This document shows positions 18,194 through 26,852 of a stretch of 64,000 nucleotides of DNA, one piece after another. A program made the translations under genes and the position numbers. The number at the start of each line of letters is the position of its first letter. The first letter of the stretch is position 1. The notes beneath the pieces were generated by a model. It worked only from the letters and a program-made list of their open reading frames with translations. It was not told where the DNA came from and ran no database searches. Origin of the DNA: Ferrimonas marina (GTDB lineage: Bacteria; Pseudomonadota; Gammaproteobacteria; Enterobacterales; Shewanellaceae); contig NZ_FQXG01000007.1 in NCBI RefSeq assembly GCF_900129905.1, positions 62,001 through 126,000 on the forward strand, written 5' to 3'.

Positions 18194-19561
18194 ATGAAAG
18201 CGATGAACAAGACACTGATCGCCACCGCGATCGCCATGACCAGCGCCCCGACCCTGGCGGCCGGCTTTGGCCTGAACTCCCAATCCGCCACCGGCATCGG
18301 TCGCGCCATGGCCGGTGACGCCGTGATCGCCGACAACGCCTCCGTGCTGGCCCGCAACCCGGCCGCCATGGCCCTGTTCGACGAGCGTGCCTTCTCCGGC
18401 GGTGTTGCCTACGTTGATACCCAAGTGGACGTCATGGACGTGAACTACATGGGCGGCATGGTAGACCTGGGCAGCATCGACGATGCCGCCGACAGCAAGC
18501 TCGTTCCCAACATCTTCTACATCCAGCCGCTGAGCGACAAGGTTGCCATCGGCTTCGGTGCCTTCTCCAACTTCGGCACCGGCACCGACACCGGCTCCCT
18601 GGTGAACCGCATGCCCACCGATGAGAACGGCATCCCGCAGGGTCCTATCGACCTGATCGGCAACACCGAGGTGACCACCATCAACCTCAACGCCAGCGTC
18701 TCCTACCGTGTCAATGACCAGCTGAGCCTGGGTGCCGGCCTGGACATCATCCAGGGCCAGGGCAAACTGACCCGCGCCATGGACGTGATCAGCGCCGACG
18801 CCGACGGTTGGGCCTTCGGCGGTATCCTGGGTGCCACCTACGAGTTCAACGAAAACCACCGCCTGGGCCTGAGCTACCGCTTCAGCCCGGACGCCACCGT
18901 GTCCGGTGACATCGGTGCCAGCCTGGTGGCTAACCTGCCCACTGGTAACCCGCTGCTGCCTGAGTTTGCGGCCGCCATCACCGCAGACTTCGACGAGCTG
19001 GAAGTGCCGCTGCCGGACATCTTCCAGATCGCCGGTTTCCACCAGCTGACCAACAAGTTTGCCCTGCACTACACCGCCCAGTGGACCCAGTGGAGCGTGT
19101 TTGAAGAGATCACCGCCACCAATGGTGTCGGTACTGCTCAGTGTGTCGACAACGCCGTGGTTTGTGGCATCGTCGGTGGTCAGGTACCCGGTGGCTTCCC
19201 CATCGATGTTGACCTGGGTGACATCGCCCTGAAAGAGTACCAGTGGCAGGACAGCTGGTTCCTGAGTGTCGGTGGTACCTACACCCTGAACGACAAGTGG
19301 ACCCTGCGTGCCGGTTACGCCTACGACCAGGGCGTGGTGGGTGACATCGAGTCCCTGTCCATCCCGGACTCCGACCGTCAGTGGTTCACCGCTGGTGTGG
19401 GTTACAACCTGTCCGCCAAATCCACCATCGATCTGGGCATCGCCTACATCGCCGGTGAAGAGGTGAACCTGGTTGAAGACAGCGCCCTGGCAGGTCCGGT
19501 AAACGCCACCACTGAGTCTGGTGCCACCTACTACTCCATCCAGTACAGCGTACGCTTCTAA
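18194..19561 (+). CDS. fadL: FadL-family long-chain fatty acid outer-membrane transporter (copy 1)
   Basis: Outer-membrane beta-barrel of 455 residues. It has a signal peptide ending TLAA, then GFGLNSQSATGIGRAMAGDAV and the conserved ARNPAAMALF motif. The C-terminus ends in YSVRF, a barrel-assembly signal. FadL proteins carry hydrophobic substrates across the outer membrane. ATG 18194 is chosen because MKAMNK directly precedes the signal helix; GTG 18188 is an alternative. About two thirds of it is closely alike to the next fadL, including identical blocks such as GNTEVTTINLNASVSYR. Confidence 0.93.
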   Translation: MKAMNKTLIATAIAMTSAPTLAAGFGLNSQSATGIGRAMAGDAVIADNASVLARNPAAMALFDERAFSGGVAYVDTQVDVMDVNYMGGMVDLGSIDDAADSKLVPNIFYIQPLSDKVAIGFGAFSNFGTGTDTGSLVNRMPTDENGIPQGPIDLIGNTEVTTINLNASVSYRVNDQLSLGAGLDIIQGQGKLTRAMDVISADADGWAFGGILGATYEFNENHRLGLSYRFSPDATVSGDIGASLVANLPTGNPLLPEFAAAITADFDELEVPLPDIFQIAGFHQLTNKFALHYTAQWTQWSVFEEITATNGVGTAQCVDNAVVCGIVGGQVPGGFPIDVDLGDIALKEYQWQDSWFLSVGGTYTLNDKWTLRAGYAYDQGVVGDIESLSIPDSDRQWFTAGVGYNLSAKSTIDLGIAYIAGEEVNLVEDSALAGPVNATTESGATYYSIQYSVRF

Positions 19562-19579
19562 TCACGTTGTCACTGGAAC

Positions 19580-19606
19580 AAAGGGAGCCTCCGGGCTCCC
19601 TTTTTG
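19580..19606 (+). terminator. Terminator of first fadL
   Basis: AAGGGAGCC / GGCTCCCTT stem followed by TTTGTTT. Confidence 0.85.
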
Positions 19607-19882
19607 TTTGGTCAAGGCGCAACAGCTTGGTCAAACCCGAACCTCATTCCCTACTTTTCACCGCCGCTTAGCCCTCTTTTCGATCCATTTCTCCGCCCTT
19701 TGCCCCCAGCTCATTGCTCCCCCTTCCTTAAACAAAAAGCTAGAGCTTTTACTCACAACCAAGCAACAACGAACCCAAGTCAGCAACATCGCAAGCGCAA
19801 CCCTAGAGCAACAACTCAGAAACAAAGCATTCCATTCCTGTGCGGAACCTCTCGACTTGCGCATTTAGTGGCCAAAACAGGT
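19607..19882. other. Intergenic region between fadL copies, no gene seen
   Basis: About 275 bases with no convincing coding pattern, ribosome site or repeat. The short open frames here lack these signs. It separates the two fadL transcription units. Confidence 0.6.
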
Positions 19883-19899
19883 CGGTGGTCTGACCAGTA
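19883..19899 (-). promoter_or_regulatory. FadR-like operator upstream of second fadL
   Basis: Minus-strand TACTGGTCAGACCACCG shares the 13-base core TACTGGTCAGACC with the fadI site. It overlaps a possible -35 element; TAATAA near 19914 would be the -10. Confidence 0.6.
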
Positions 19900-19969
19900 A
19901 AGGGGTTTTAGTTAATAAAATGGCAACGCTTTGCGTACATATAAAAACAACATGGAAAGGTTGAATACC

Positions 19970-21286
19970 ATGATGAAGAAGTCATTAGTCGCGTTGGCCA
20001 TTGCCGCCATCAGCGCGCCAACTCTGGGGGCTGGTTTCCAACTCAACAGCCAATCTGCCACCGGCATTGGTCGTGCCTTCTCCGGTGACGCTGTCATCGC
20101 CGATAACGCCTCCGTCCTGAGCCGTAACCCCGCCGCCATGGCCCTGTTCAATGAAGCCGCCTTCTCCGGTGGCATCACCTACGCCGATCTGGCGATCGAC
20201 ATCAAAGATGTCAACTACATGGGCCCGCTGGGACCTATCGACATCGGCGGCACCAGCGACGCCGGTGAGGGTAAGGTGATCCCCAACATCTTTTACATCC
20301 AGCCGCTGAACGACAAGGTGGCCGTGGGCTTCGGTGCCTTCTCCAACTTCGGTACCGGAACCGACAGCGGCAACCTGGACCTGACCAACGCGGTCCTGCC
20401 TACCGGCGATGTCTACGCGCCGTTTGACCTGCTGGGCAACACCGAGGTGACCACCATCAACCTCAACGCCAGCGTCTCTTACCGCATCAACAACCACCTG
20501 AGCCTGGGTGCTGGCATCGACGCCATCTACGGCGAAGGTAAGCTGGACCGCTTCGCCGGTGAAACCCCGCTGGTGGCGGTGGAAGCCGACGGCTGGGGCT
20601 TTGGCGGTATCATTGGTGCCACCTGGGAGTTCAATGAGCGCCACCGCATCGGTGCCAGCTACCGTTTCAGCCCGGACATGAAGGTGACCGGTGATATCAA
20701 CACCATCTCTCCGGCCATGATCCCCGGTGTTGGCCTGGCCAACGTCGCCACCAGCTTCGACGAGCTGGAAGTGCCGCTGGCGGACATCTTCCAGGTGGCC
20801 GGTTTCCACCAGCTGACCGACCGCTTCGCGCTGCACTACACCGCCCAGTTCACCCAATGGGGTAACTTCGAGCAGATCACTGCACTGGATGGCAATGGCA
20901 TCATCATCGATGGCCCTGCCGCTGGTACTGAGATCCCAGTAGGTGACGTGGCGCTGAAGGAGTACCTGTGGGACGACTCCTGGCTGTTCAGCGTGGGGGG
21001 TACCTACAACCTCAGCGACCGCTGGACCCTGCGGGCCGGCTACATGTTCGACCAGGGTGTGGTGAACGAAATCTCCTCCATCTCCATCCCGGACTCGGAT
21101 CGTAACTGGTACACCGCCGGTATCGGCTTCAACATCACCCCGAAGTCCACCATCGACCTGGGCATCGCCTACGTTCAGGGTAAAGAGGTGGACCTGGTGG
21201 AAGAGAGCGCCATCGTCGGTCCGGTCAACGCCACCACCGAATCCGGTGCGGTTTACTACTCGGTGCAGTACAGCCACCGCTTCTAA
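19970..21286 (+). CDS. fadL: FadL-family long-chain fatty acid outer-membrane transporter (copy 2)
   Basis: Outer-membrane beta-barrel of 438 residues, paralogue of the preceding gene. The signal peptide ends TLGA, followed by GFQLNSQSATGIGRAFSGDAV and SRNPAAMALF. The C-terminus is QYSHRF. ATG 19970 has a GGAAAGG ribosome site 9 bases upstream, which favours it over ATG 19952. Compared with copy 1 it lacks a cysteine-containing extracellular segment (copy 1 has AQCVDNAVVCG). Substrate differences are likely but not readable. Confidence 0.93.
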   Translation: MMKKSLVALAIAAISAPTLGAGFQLNSQSATGIGRAFSGDAVIADNASVLSRNPAAMALFNEAAFSGGITYADLAIDIKDVNYMGPLGPIDIGGTSDAGEGKVIPNIFYIQPLNDKVAVGFGAFSNFGTGTDSGNLDLTNAVLPTGDVYAPFDLLGNTEVTTINLNASVSYRINNHLSLGAGIDAIYGEGKLDRFAGETPLVAVEADGWGFGGIIGATWEFNERHRIGASYRFSPDMKVTGDINTISPAMIPGVGLANVATSFDELEVPLADIFQVAGFHQLTDRFALHYTAQFTQWGNFEQITALDGNGIIIDGPAAGTEIPVGDVALKEYLWDDSWLFSVGGTYNLSDRWTLRAGYMFDQGVVNEISSISIPDSDRNWYTAGIGFNITPKSTIDLGIAYVQGKEVDLVEESAIVGPVNATTESGAVYYSVQYSHRF

Positions 21287-21306
21287 GCCGGAACCATCGC
21301 AAAAAG

Positions 21307-21333
21307 AAGGGAGCCTGACGGCTCCCTTTTTTT
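21307..21333 (+). terminator. Terminator of second fadL
   Basis: AAGGGAGCC / GGCTCCCTT stem followed by a seven-T tract; nearly the same hairpin as after the first fadL. Confidence 0.9.
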
Positions 21334-21441
21334 GTCTCTCATCATCCTGTTCTCGTCACCATCCTATCGCATTGCCAGCGCCCGCTTTCCCTCGGATTGC
21401 GGTGACAGATCGATCACCCGCTGCGGCAGTGCGCCGTTACA

Positions 21442-21512
21442 TTAGAATCACCTAAAGCTTGAAAATTAGAAATTGCTAATTTATGCTCACAAAAAACATT
21501 AGCAAAAACTAA
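21442..21512. promoter_or_regulatory. Three TTAG-N6-CTAA palindromes upstream of the MMPL operon
   Basis: Palindromes at 21442-21455, 21466-21479 and 21499-21512 share the form TTAG-N6-CTAA. The central one extends to 7-base arms (AAATTAG / CTAATTT); the third has 5-base arms (ATTAG / CTAAT). Centres are 24 and 33 bases apart. The last ends 13 bases before the MMPL ATG, so a bound dimeric repressor would block transcription or initiation. No regulator gene is adjacent. Confidence 0.7.
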
Positions 21513-21525
21513 TTCAAGAGCCGAT

Positions 21526-24105
21526 ATGAAAACCGCACTGATCCACTTCGCCACGGAACGCCCTCGCTGGGTCTATGCCCTGGTGGGATTGCTGGTCCTG
21601 CTGACCGGGGCCCTGATCCCCAACATCCAGATCGACACGGACCCGGAGAACATGCTCCCGGCGGACGACCCCGCCCGGCTGTTCCACAACCAGGTGAAGG
21701 CCGACTTCGCCCTCTACGACAGCATCGTGGTGGGTGCCGTCGCCGAGGGTGAGCAGGGGATCTTCAATCCCGACTCCCTCGCCATCATGCACAACCTGAC
21801 CGACGCCATTCTTAAGCTGGACGGTGTGGTGCAAGCAGACCTGATGGCGCTCTCCACCTCCGACAACATCACCCAGGGCGACGCCGGAGAGCTGCGCTTC
21901 GAGTACCTGATGCGCACCGCGCCGGCCACCAGCGAGGCCGCCCGGGCGATCGGCGATGCCGTCGCCCGCCTGCCGATGCTGGACAACACCCTGGTGTCCA
22001 GCGATGGCAAAGCCGCCGCCATCTACGTGCCGCTCTACAGCAAGGACGACAGCTACCGGGTGGCGGAGCAGATCCGTGCCCTGATCGCCGAGCAGGCACC
22101 GACGGATCACTACTACCTCACCGGCTTGCCGGTGGCAGAGAACCAGTTTGGCCACGAGATGTTCGTGCAGATGGCCATCGCCGCTCCCCTGGCCGGGGCG
22201 ATGATCTTCGCCCTGATGTGGTTCTTCTTCCGCAGCGTACCGCTGGTGCTGGCACCGATGATGGTGGCCATGACCACGGTGATCGCCACCATGGGCACCC
22301 TGATTGGCCTCGGCTACACGGTGCACATCATGTCCTCGATGATCGCCATCTTCCTGATGCCCATTGCCGTAGTGGACTCGGTCCACATCATGAGTGACTT
22401 CACCGACCGATTCCGCGCCGGCAAAGACCCCAAGGCGGTGATCCAGGAGGTGATGCGCGACCTGTTCAACCCCATGCTGTTCACCTCGGTGACCTCCGCC
22501 ATCGGCTTCTACTCACTGATGCTGACCCCAATCCCGCCGGTGCAGGTGTTCGGTGCCTTCGTTGGCAGCGGCATCCTGCTGGCCTTTGTGGTCTCCATCC
22601 TGTTGGTACCCGCTTACGTGGTGCGGATGAAACCGGCCACCCTGGCGGCGATGCAGCAGCGCCTGCATGGCAAAGCACAAGGCGGCGTACTGGCTCGTAC
22701 CCTGCCTAAGCTCGGCCGGGTCAGCGTCACTCGGGCCAAGCCGATCCTGCTGGTCGCCCTGGGGATCCTGGCCCTGTCCGCTATCGGCATCGGCCGCATC
22801 CAGATCAACGACAACCCGGTGCGCTGGTTCAAGGCAGACCATGAGATCCGCGTGGCCGACCGGGCCCTTAACGCCCACTTTGCCGGTACCTACGACGCCT
22901 ACCTGGTACTCACTGATCACAGCCCCTTGGCCACCCCCGCCGAGATACAGAAGCTCAATACAGCCCTGACGCTGGCGCTGCCCGGTGATCAGGAAGCCCA
23001 GGCCCAGTTACAACAAGGATTGGCCGGCCAACCGGCGATGCTGGTAACCCTGCTCAGCACCCTGGATGATGCCGCCTTCGCCGCCAGTGACGACGCCCAG
23101 CTGGAAGCCATTGATCAGGCCATGGCCGACTTGGAGCTATTGCTGGAGCAGAGCCGTCGCTTCCTCGACCCGGCGGTGCTTGAGTGGATGACCGGCCTGC
23201 AACAACAACTGCAAGCCAGTGGCCTGGTGGGCAAGTCCAACGCCTTGCCGGACATCGTTAAGACGGTTAACCGGGAGCTGCACTCCGGCGATGACGCCGA
23301 CTTCCGCCTGCCCGCCAGCGCTGCTGGTGTGGCCCAGACCCTGCTGCAGTTCCAGTCCTCCCACCGACCGCAGGACCTGTGGCACTTCGTCAGCCGCGAC
23401 TACCGCCAAAGCCTGCTGTGGCTGCAGCTGACCTCCGGTGACAACCAGCACATGACCCAGGTGATGGCCGAGGTGGACCAGTACCTTAACGCCCACCCGC
23501 TGCCCCAGGGGCTTAGTGCCGACTGGGCCGGTAAGGCCTACATCAACGTGGTGTGGCAGGACGCCATGGTCAGCGGCATGCTGGAGAGCCTGCTCAGCGC
23601 CTTCGTGGTGATCTTTATCATGATGAGCCTGCTGTTCCGTTCACCGCTCTATGGCCTGGTGGCGATGCTGCCGCTGAGCCTTACCATCGCCTTTATCTAT
23701 GGCCTGGTGGGTTGGCTGGGCAAGGACTACGACATGCCTATCGCGGTGCTCTCCGCCCTGGCGCTGGGGCTGTCGGTGGACTTTGCCATCCACTTCCTCG
23801 AGCGCACCCGGGCGCTGCACCGCCAGACTGGCGATGTCGCTCAGACTTTCCGGCTGATGTTCGATGAACCGGCGCGGGCCATCAGCCGCAACGCCATCGT
23901 TATCGCCCTGGGCTTCACCCCGCTGCTGCTGGCTCCGCTGGTGCCCTATATCACCGTCGGGGTGCTGATGGCCTCCATCATGGCGGTCTCCGCCAGCGTC
24001 ACCCTGCTGCTGTTGCCGGCGGTACTCAAACTCCTTGCCCGCTGGGCCCTGCCCAGCCAGAACACCGAACTCAACGGAGGTTCCCATGTTGAAATTCGCC
24101 ACTAA
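21526..24105 (+). CDS. MMPL/RND-family transporter
   Basis: Inner-membrane exporter of 859 residues with the RND two-fold layout: helix 1 near residues 17-35, a large periplasmic loop, five helices at about 215-370, then helix 7 near 405, a second periplasmic loop, and five helices from about 690 to 845. Typical blocks are DTDPENMLPADDPAR, MPIAVVDSVHIMSDF and LSVDFAIHFLERTR. Proteins of this group move lipids or lipid-like molecules. First of five genes; it overlaps the LolA-like gene by 20 bases. Confidence 0.92.
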   Translation: MKTALIHFATERPRWVYALVGLLVLLTGALIPNIQIDTDPENMLPADDPARLFHNQVKADFALYDSIVVGAVAEGEQGIFNPDSLAIMHNLTDAILKLDGVVQADLMALSTSDNITQGDAGELRFEYLMRTAPATSEAARAIGDAVARLPMLDNTLVSSDGKAAAIYVPLYSKDDSYRVAEQIRALIAEQAPTDHYYLTGLPVAENQFGHEMFVQMAIAAPLAGAMIFALMWFFFRSVPLVLAPMMVAMTTVIATMGTLIGLGYTVHIMSSMIAIFLMPIAVVDSVHIMSDFTDRFRAGKDPKAVIQEVMRDLFNPMLFTSVTSAIGFYSLMLTPIPPVQVFGAFVGSGILLAFVVSILLVPAYVVRMKPATLAAMQQRLHGKAQGGVLARTLPKLGRVSVTRAKPILLVALGILALSAIGIGRIQINDNPVRWFKADHEIRVADRALNAHFAGTYDAYLVLTDHSPLATPAEIQKLNTALTLALPGDQEAQAQLQQGLAGQPAMLVTLLSTLDDAAFAASDDAQLEAIDQAMADLELLLEQSRRFLDPAVLEWMTGLQQQLQASGLVGKSNALPDIVKTVNRELHSGDDADFRLPASAAGVAQTLLQFQSSHRPQDLWHFVSRDYRQSLLWLQLTSGDNQHMTQVMAEVDQYLNAHPLPQGLSADWAGKAYINVVWQDAMVSGMLESLLSAFVVIFIMMSLLFRSPLYGLVAMLPLSLTIAFIYGLVGWLGKDYDMPIAVLSALALGLSVDFAIHFLERTRALHRQTGDVAQTFRLMFDEPARAISRNAIVIALGFTPLLLAPLVPYITVGVLMASIMAVSASVTLLLLPAVLKLLARWALPSQNTELNGGSHVEIRH

Positions 24106-24898
24106 GTCCCTGTTTGCCAGCCTGCTGGCCGCCACCCTGGCCCTGCCTGCCGCTGCCCAGTCTGACAGCGCCGGGGACCTCAGTGCCGAAGCGATCATCG
24201 ACAAGGCCAACCTGGCCTCCTTCTACGCCGGCAACGACGGCCGCAGCCAGGCCCGGATGCGCATCGTCGATGGCCGGGGCCGGGAGCAGACCCGCCAGTT
24301 CACCCTGCTGCGTCGCACCAAGGAGGCCGCCGGCGATCAACAGATGCTGGTGTTCTTCTCCCGCCCCTCGGACGTGCGCGGCACCGTGTTCCGGGTGGAG
24401 AAGCAGGTGAAGAGCGACGATGACCGCTGGCTCTATCTGCCGGGGCTGGATCTGCTGCGCCGGATCAGCGCCGGCGACAAGCGCACCTCGTTCGTCGGCA
24501 GCGACTTCTTCTACGAGGATGTGTCCGGCCGCAACCCGCGGGAGGACAGCTTCAGCCTGGTGGAGGAGACCGAACAGCACTACCTGATCGAGGCCACCCC
24601 CAAAGATCCCCGCAGCGTCGAGTTTGCCCGCTACCGGGTCTGGGTCGACAAGGGCCATTTCCTGCCGATTAAGGCGGAGTACCAGGACAGCCAGGGCAAC
24701 CTCTACCGCCGGGTCAGTGTGGCCCAGGTGGAGACCATCCAGGGCCACCCCACCGTGCTGCGCTCCAAGGTCGAGGACCTGCGCAGCGGCGGGTACACCC
24801 TGATGGAGTTCCGCGGTGTCCAGTACGACCTGGGGCTGCCTGAGTCGATCTTCAGCGAGCGCAGCATGCGCACGCCCCCCACCCAGTACCTGCGTTGA
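24086..24898 (+). CDS. Outer membrane lipoprotein-sorting (LolA/LolB-like) protein
   Basis: Periplasmic protein of 270 residues with a signal peptide (SLFASLLAATLALPAAAQS). The body shows the pattern of lipoprotein-sorting-family proteins partnered with MMPL exporters: MRIVDGRGREQTRQF, VFFSRPSDVRGTVF, WLYLPGLDLLRRISAGDKRTSF (positions about 126-147), and ARYRVWVDKGHFLPIK. A LolA-like fold would carry a lipid across the periplasm from the transporter. ATG 24086 has a CGGAGG ribosome site inside the end of the MMPL gene. Confidence 0.88.
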   Translation: MLKFATKSLFASLLAATLALPAAAQSDSAGDLSAEAIIDKANLASFYAGNDGRSQARMRIVDGRGREQTRQFTLLRRTKEAAGDQQMLVFFSRPSDVRGTVFRVEKQVKSDDDRWLYLPGLDLLRRISAGDKRTSFVGSDFFYEDVSGRNPREDSFSLVEETEQHYLIEATPKDPRSVEFARYRVWVDKGHFLPIKAEYQDSQGNLYRRVSVAQVETIQGHPTVLRSKVEDLRSGGYTLMEFRGVQYDLGLPESIFSERSMRTPPTQYLR

Positions 24899-24909
24899 GG
24901 AGGCCCAAG

Positions 24910-26226
24910 ATGCGAAGTAAGGCCCTGTTGCTGCCATTTAGCCTGCCGCTGCTGCTGAGCCTGGCGATGCTGCCGGCCCAAGCCCATAGCGAGCAGCCCA
25001 AGCAGGACGATTGGGAGGATGCCTGGGGTGAGCCGTGGGAGGATGACTGGGACAGCGAAGCCCCCTCCCCCTGGCAGCCGATCAGCGGTTTTGTCGAGGG
25101 GGCGCTGGGCACCCGGCTGCAGAGCGATGGCGCTGGCCTGCCCCGGCAAACCCTGGGGGAGGCCCGGGCCCGACTGGAGAGCGGCTACCGCGGTGACACC
25201 CTGCGGGGCGATCTGCGGGCGGATCTGCGCTACGACGACGTGGTGGAGGGCTGGCAGCTCGACCTGCGGGAACTCTCCGTCGGCTTTGGCCTGGGAGACA
25301 GCGTTGAGATGAAGCTGGGCCGACAGGTGCTGACCTGGGGCACCGGCGACTACCTGTTTCTAAACGATCTCTTTCCCAAGGATTGGCAGGCGTTCTTCTC
25401 CGGCCTGGACGATGAGTACCTCAAGGCGCCGGTCAACGCCATCAAGGCCAGCTACTACGGCAGCCATGCCAACCTGGACCTGACCTGGCTGCCGCGCTTC
25501 GAGGCGGACAACTACCTCAATGGCGAGCGCTTCAGCGTCTACAGCCCGGTGGTCGATGGCCCGGTAGCCCCGGGCTTTGAGGCCGACGAGCCCAGTGACG
25601 AAGCCCTGGCTGCACGCCTCTATGGCCAGCGTGGCAGCGCCGAGTGGGCGGTCTATGGCTACTGGGGCTACACCGGCTCGCCGGAGGCGGTTGATGAGCA
25701 GGGCCAGCCCAGCTTCACCCGGCTCAACGCTTACGGCGCCAGTGTGCTGATGCCACTGGGGCCTGGCCTGTGGAACCTGGAAGGGGCCTGGCACGATCTG
25801 CAGGACCAGGATGGCACTGTCGCCGGGGTACCGGCGGACAAGCTGATGCTGCTGACCGGCTACCAGATGGAGCTGGTCAGCCAATTGACCCTGGGGGTGC
25901 AGTACCAGTGGGAGCACCTGACGGATTACAGCCAGTGGCTGGCAGCCCAGCCCTACCCGGACAAGCAACCGGAGCAGGACCGCCATCTGCTGACCCTGCG
26001 GCTGGACTACCGTGCGCTGCAGGAGCGGCTAACCCTGTCGATGTTTGGCTTCTACAGCCCCACCGACCAGGACGTCTACCTGCGACCCCAGATCGGCTAT
26101 CGCCACGATGACCGCTGGTCCTTCGCCGCCGGCCTCAACCTGCTGGATGGCAAACATAACCACACCTTCTTTGGCCAACTGGCGGACAACAGCAACGCCT
26201 GGCTGCGGATTCGTTACCACTACTGA
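24910..26226 (+). CDS. Outer-membrane beta-barrel protein (DUF1302-like)
   Basis: Protein of 438 residues with a signal peptide, then a Trp/Asp/Glu-rich segment (about residues 33-52), then alternating strands typical of a porin-like barrel, ending WLRIRYHY. The block VEMKLGRQVLTWGTGDYLFLND (about residues 136-157) is typical of DUF1302-like outer-membrane proteins. ATG 24910 has a GAGGAGG ribosome site. With the MMPL and LolA-like proteins it would complete an inner-to-outer-membrane route; this is inference from the operon. Confidence 0.82.
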   Translation: MRSKALLLPFSLPLLLSLAMLPAQAHSEQPKQDDWEDAWGEPWEDDWDSEAPSPWQPISGFVEGALGTRLQSDGAGLPRQTLGEARARLESGYRGDTLRGDLRADLRYDDVVEGWQLDLRELSVGFGLGDSVEMKLGRQVLTWGTGDYLFLNDLFPKDWQAFFSGLDDEYLKAPVNAIKASYYGSHANLDLTWLPRFEADNYLNGERFSVYSPVVDGPVAPGFEADEPSDEALAARLYGQRGSAEWAVYGYWGYTGSPEAVDEQGQPSFTRLNAYGASVLMPLGPGLWNLEGAWHDLQDQDGTVAGVPADKLMLLTGYQMELVSQLTLGVQYQWEHLTDYSQWLAAQPYPDKQPEQDRHLLTLRLDYRALQERLTLSMFGFYSPTDQDVYLRPQIGYRHDDRWSFAAGLNLLDGKHNHTFFGQLADNSNAWLRIRYHY

Positions 26227-26254
26227 TGCTGACTGAGAAACCAAGGAGAACACC

Positions 26255-26491
26255 ATGACCCTTACCCTACCCAACACCACCGAACGCGCCCTTTATCTGT
26301 TTGCCGGCCTGATGGTGATACTGTCGGTGGCACTGACCCACTGGGTCCATCCCGGCTTTATCTGGTTCACCCTCTTTATCGGGGCTAACCTTACCCAGAA
26401 TGCCTTTACCGGCCTGTGCCCCGCCACCGCTGTGATGCGTAAACTGGGCCTGCGCTCAGAACGGGAGCGGGCCGAAGCGAGTCAAAGATGA
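26255..26491 (+). CDS. DUF2892 small membrane protein
   Basis: Protein of 78 residues with two membrane helices (LYLFAGLMVILSVALTHWV and FIWFTLFIGANLTQNAFTG) and the GLCPA motif of the DUF2892/YgaP membrane module. The AAGGAGAAC ribosome site precedes ATG 26255. DUF2892 is often joined or adjacent to rhodaneses in sulfur-trafficking loci; here a rhodanese follows with an ATGA overlap. Confidence 0.88.
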   Translation: MTLTLPNTTERALYLFAGLMVILSVALTHWVHPGFIWFTLFIGANLTQNAFTGLCPATAVMRKLGLRSERERAEASQR

Positions 26492-26838
26492 GATCATGGG
26501 TTGTTGTTCTGAGCTGCCTGCTGGCCCTGCCGATCGCCGCCTCCGAGCGTGCGAAGGCGGCCTGGCAGGCCCTGTCTGACGGCGCTGTACTGATCGACGT
26601 GCGCACCCCGGAGGAGTTTGCTGATGGCCACCTGGCCGGGGCCCAAAACCTGCCCTACGACAGCATCGCCGACACCATCGACAGCCTCGGGCTCGAGCCT
26701 GGCCATCAGGTGGTGGTCTACTGCCGCAGCGGTCGCCGCTCTGGCATCGCCACCCAGGTGTTGATGGGGATGGGCTACTCAGTCACCAACGGCGGTGGCC
26801 TGGAGGAGATGCGCCAGGCACAACCTGAGCAGCCCTGA
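26488..26838 (+). CDS. Periplasmic single-domain rhodanese
   Basis: Sulfurtransferase of 116 residues with a signal peptide (VVVLSCLLALPIAAS) and one rhodanese domain. The substrate-binding start is VLIDVRTPEEFADGHLAGA, and the active loop is VVYCRSGRRSG with cysteine nucleophile. It resembles PspE-type proteins. Last gene of the MMPL operon and coupled to DUF2892. Confidence 0.92.
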   Translation: MRSWVVVLSCLLALPIAASERAKAAWQALSDGAVLIDVRTPEEFADGHLAGAQNLPYDSIADTIDSLGLEPGHQVVVYCRSGRRSGIATQVLMGMGYSVTNGGGLEEMRQAQPEQP

Positions 26839-26852
26839 ATCCAGGCCCGGCC

